Source of the DNA: Clostridiales bacterium
GTDB taxonomy: Bacteria > Bacillota > Clostridia > Saccharofermentanales > UBA5734
Assembly: GCA_003532195.1 (NCBI GenBank)
Contig: DOFA01000165.1
Location: 347-6,166 of the forward strand
Length of the DNA stretch: 5,820 bases
Reading direction: 5' to 3'
The notes below the pieces were generated by a model, which saw only the letters and a program-made list of their open reading frames with translations, had not been told where the DNA came from and made no database searches. Positions within the stretch are counted from its first letter, which is position 1; each line of letters starts with the position of its first letter. A program made the translations under genes and the position numbers. Below are positions 5,472 through 5,820 of this stretch, piece after piece.

Positions 5472-5820
5472 ATGGAACCTAATGTCCTGCTCACAATCGA
5501 GGGACAGCAATGGAATGACCAAGACAAGCCGCAAGCGATTCGCCTGACAACCGAAGGACGGCTTTACCGGCGCGACCCGGCCTGGTATGTGGTCTATGAC
5601 GAAAGCACGGCCACCGGCATGGAAGGCACACAGACCACCATGCGCATCGCCGACGACGGAACGGTGTCCCTGATCCGCACCGGCAGCCACGGGATGAAGC
5701 TAACCTTTACCGCCGGCAACCGCCATATCACGCGCATGGAAACACCATACGGCGACCTGGACGTCGAAGTCTACACCAGCCTGGTGCAAACACAGATCTC
5801 GGAAACCGGAGGATACATCC
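5472..5820 (+). CDS. DUF1934 family (YwiB-like) beta-barrel protein, partial at 3' end
   Basis: The frame opens with ATG at 5472, ten bases after AGGGG (5457-5461) and 28 bp after murI. It stays open to the window end, giving 116 residues without a stop; family members are usually about 140 residues. The sequence WYVVYDESTATGMEGTQTTM (38-57), then VSLIRTG (65-71), NRH (83-85) and METPYGDLDVEVYT (89-102) fit the DUF1934 pattern of a small calycin-like beta-barrel: a YxxYxE...GxEG...T segment, then ExPYG. No signal peptide or membrane segment is visible, so it should be cytosolic. The biochemical function is unknown. In Clostridia and Bacilli the family often lies next to argS, so an argS gene may follow just outside the window; that is inference. 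It is probably co-transcribed with ddl and murI, since no terminator separates them. Confidence 0.85.
   Translation, partial: MEPNVLLTIEGQQWNDQDKPQAIRLTTEGRLYRRDPAWYVVYDESTATGMEGTQTTMRIADDGTVSLIRTGSHGMKLTFTAGNRHITRMETPYGDLDVEVYTSLVQTQISETGGYI

Overview
The window looks like chromosomal DNA from a GC-rich member of the Firmicutes, most likely the Clostridia. The main reasons are a tRNA-Pro-type T-box leader in front of a proline-tRNA ligase of the short, archaeal-like class, AGGGG/AAGGA-type ribosome binding sites, and a ddl-murI-DUF1934 gene order. This placement is an inference from gene content; the genus cannot be read from the sequence. I see only housekeeping functions, with no mobile element, CRISPR array, rRNA or tRNA gene.

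Left part (1-2089, plus strand): the window opens inside the 3' end of ackA (acetate kinase). Seven bases after its stop codon begins a near-consensus sigma-A promoter (TTGACA, 17 bp, TATACT). It drives a leader of about 275 nt carrying a T-box riboswitch with Stem I, a GNRA hairpin, a Stem III-like hairpin, the T-box sequence and a perfect 10-bp terminator. The leader is followed by proS, which makes a 478-residue ProRS. Uncharged tRNA-Pro should open the terminator and allow proS expression.

Middle (2147-3482): a RluA-family pseudouridine synthase lies on the minus strand, convergent with proS. A 301-bp gap separates it from ddl and holds two divergent promoters, one reading left (TTGACA, 17 bp, GATAAT) and one reading right (TTGACC, 18 bp, TAAACT). 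A short 13-bp tandem repeat sits between them.

Right part (3483-5820, plus strand): ddl (D-alanine--D-alanine ligase) overlaps murI (glutamate racemase) by ATGA, and a DUF1934 gene follows 28 bp later and runs off the end. The first two supply the D-amino-acid building blocks of peptidoglycan: D-Glu for MurD and the D-Ala-D-Ala dipeptide for MurF. They are probably translationally coupled. The most interesting signals are the fully legible T-box switch, the repeat between the divergent promoters, and unusual residues in conserved motifs of Ddl. I did not find evidence for an undescribed multi-gene system.
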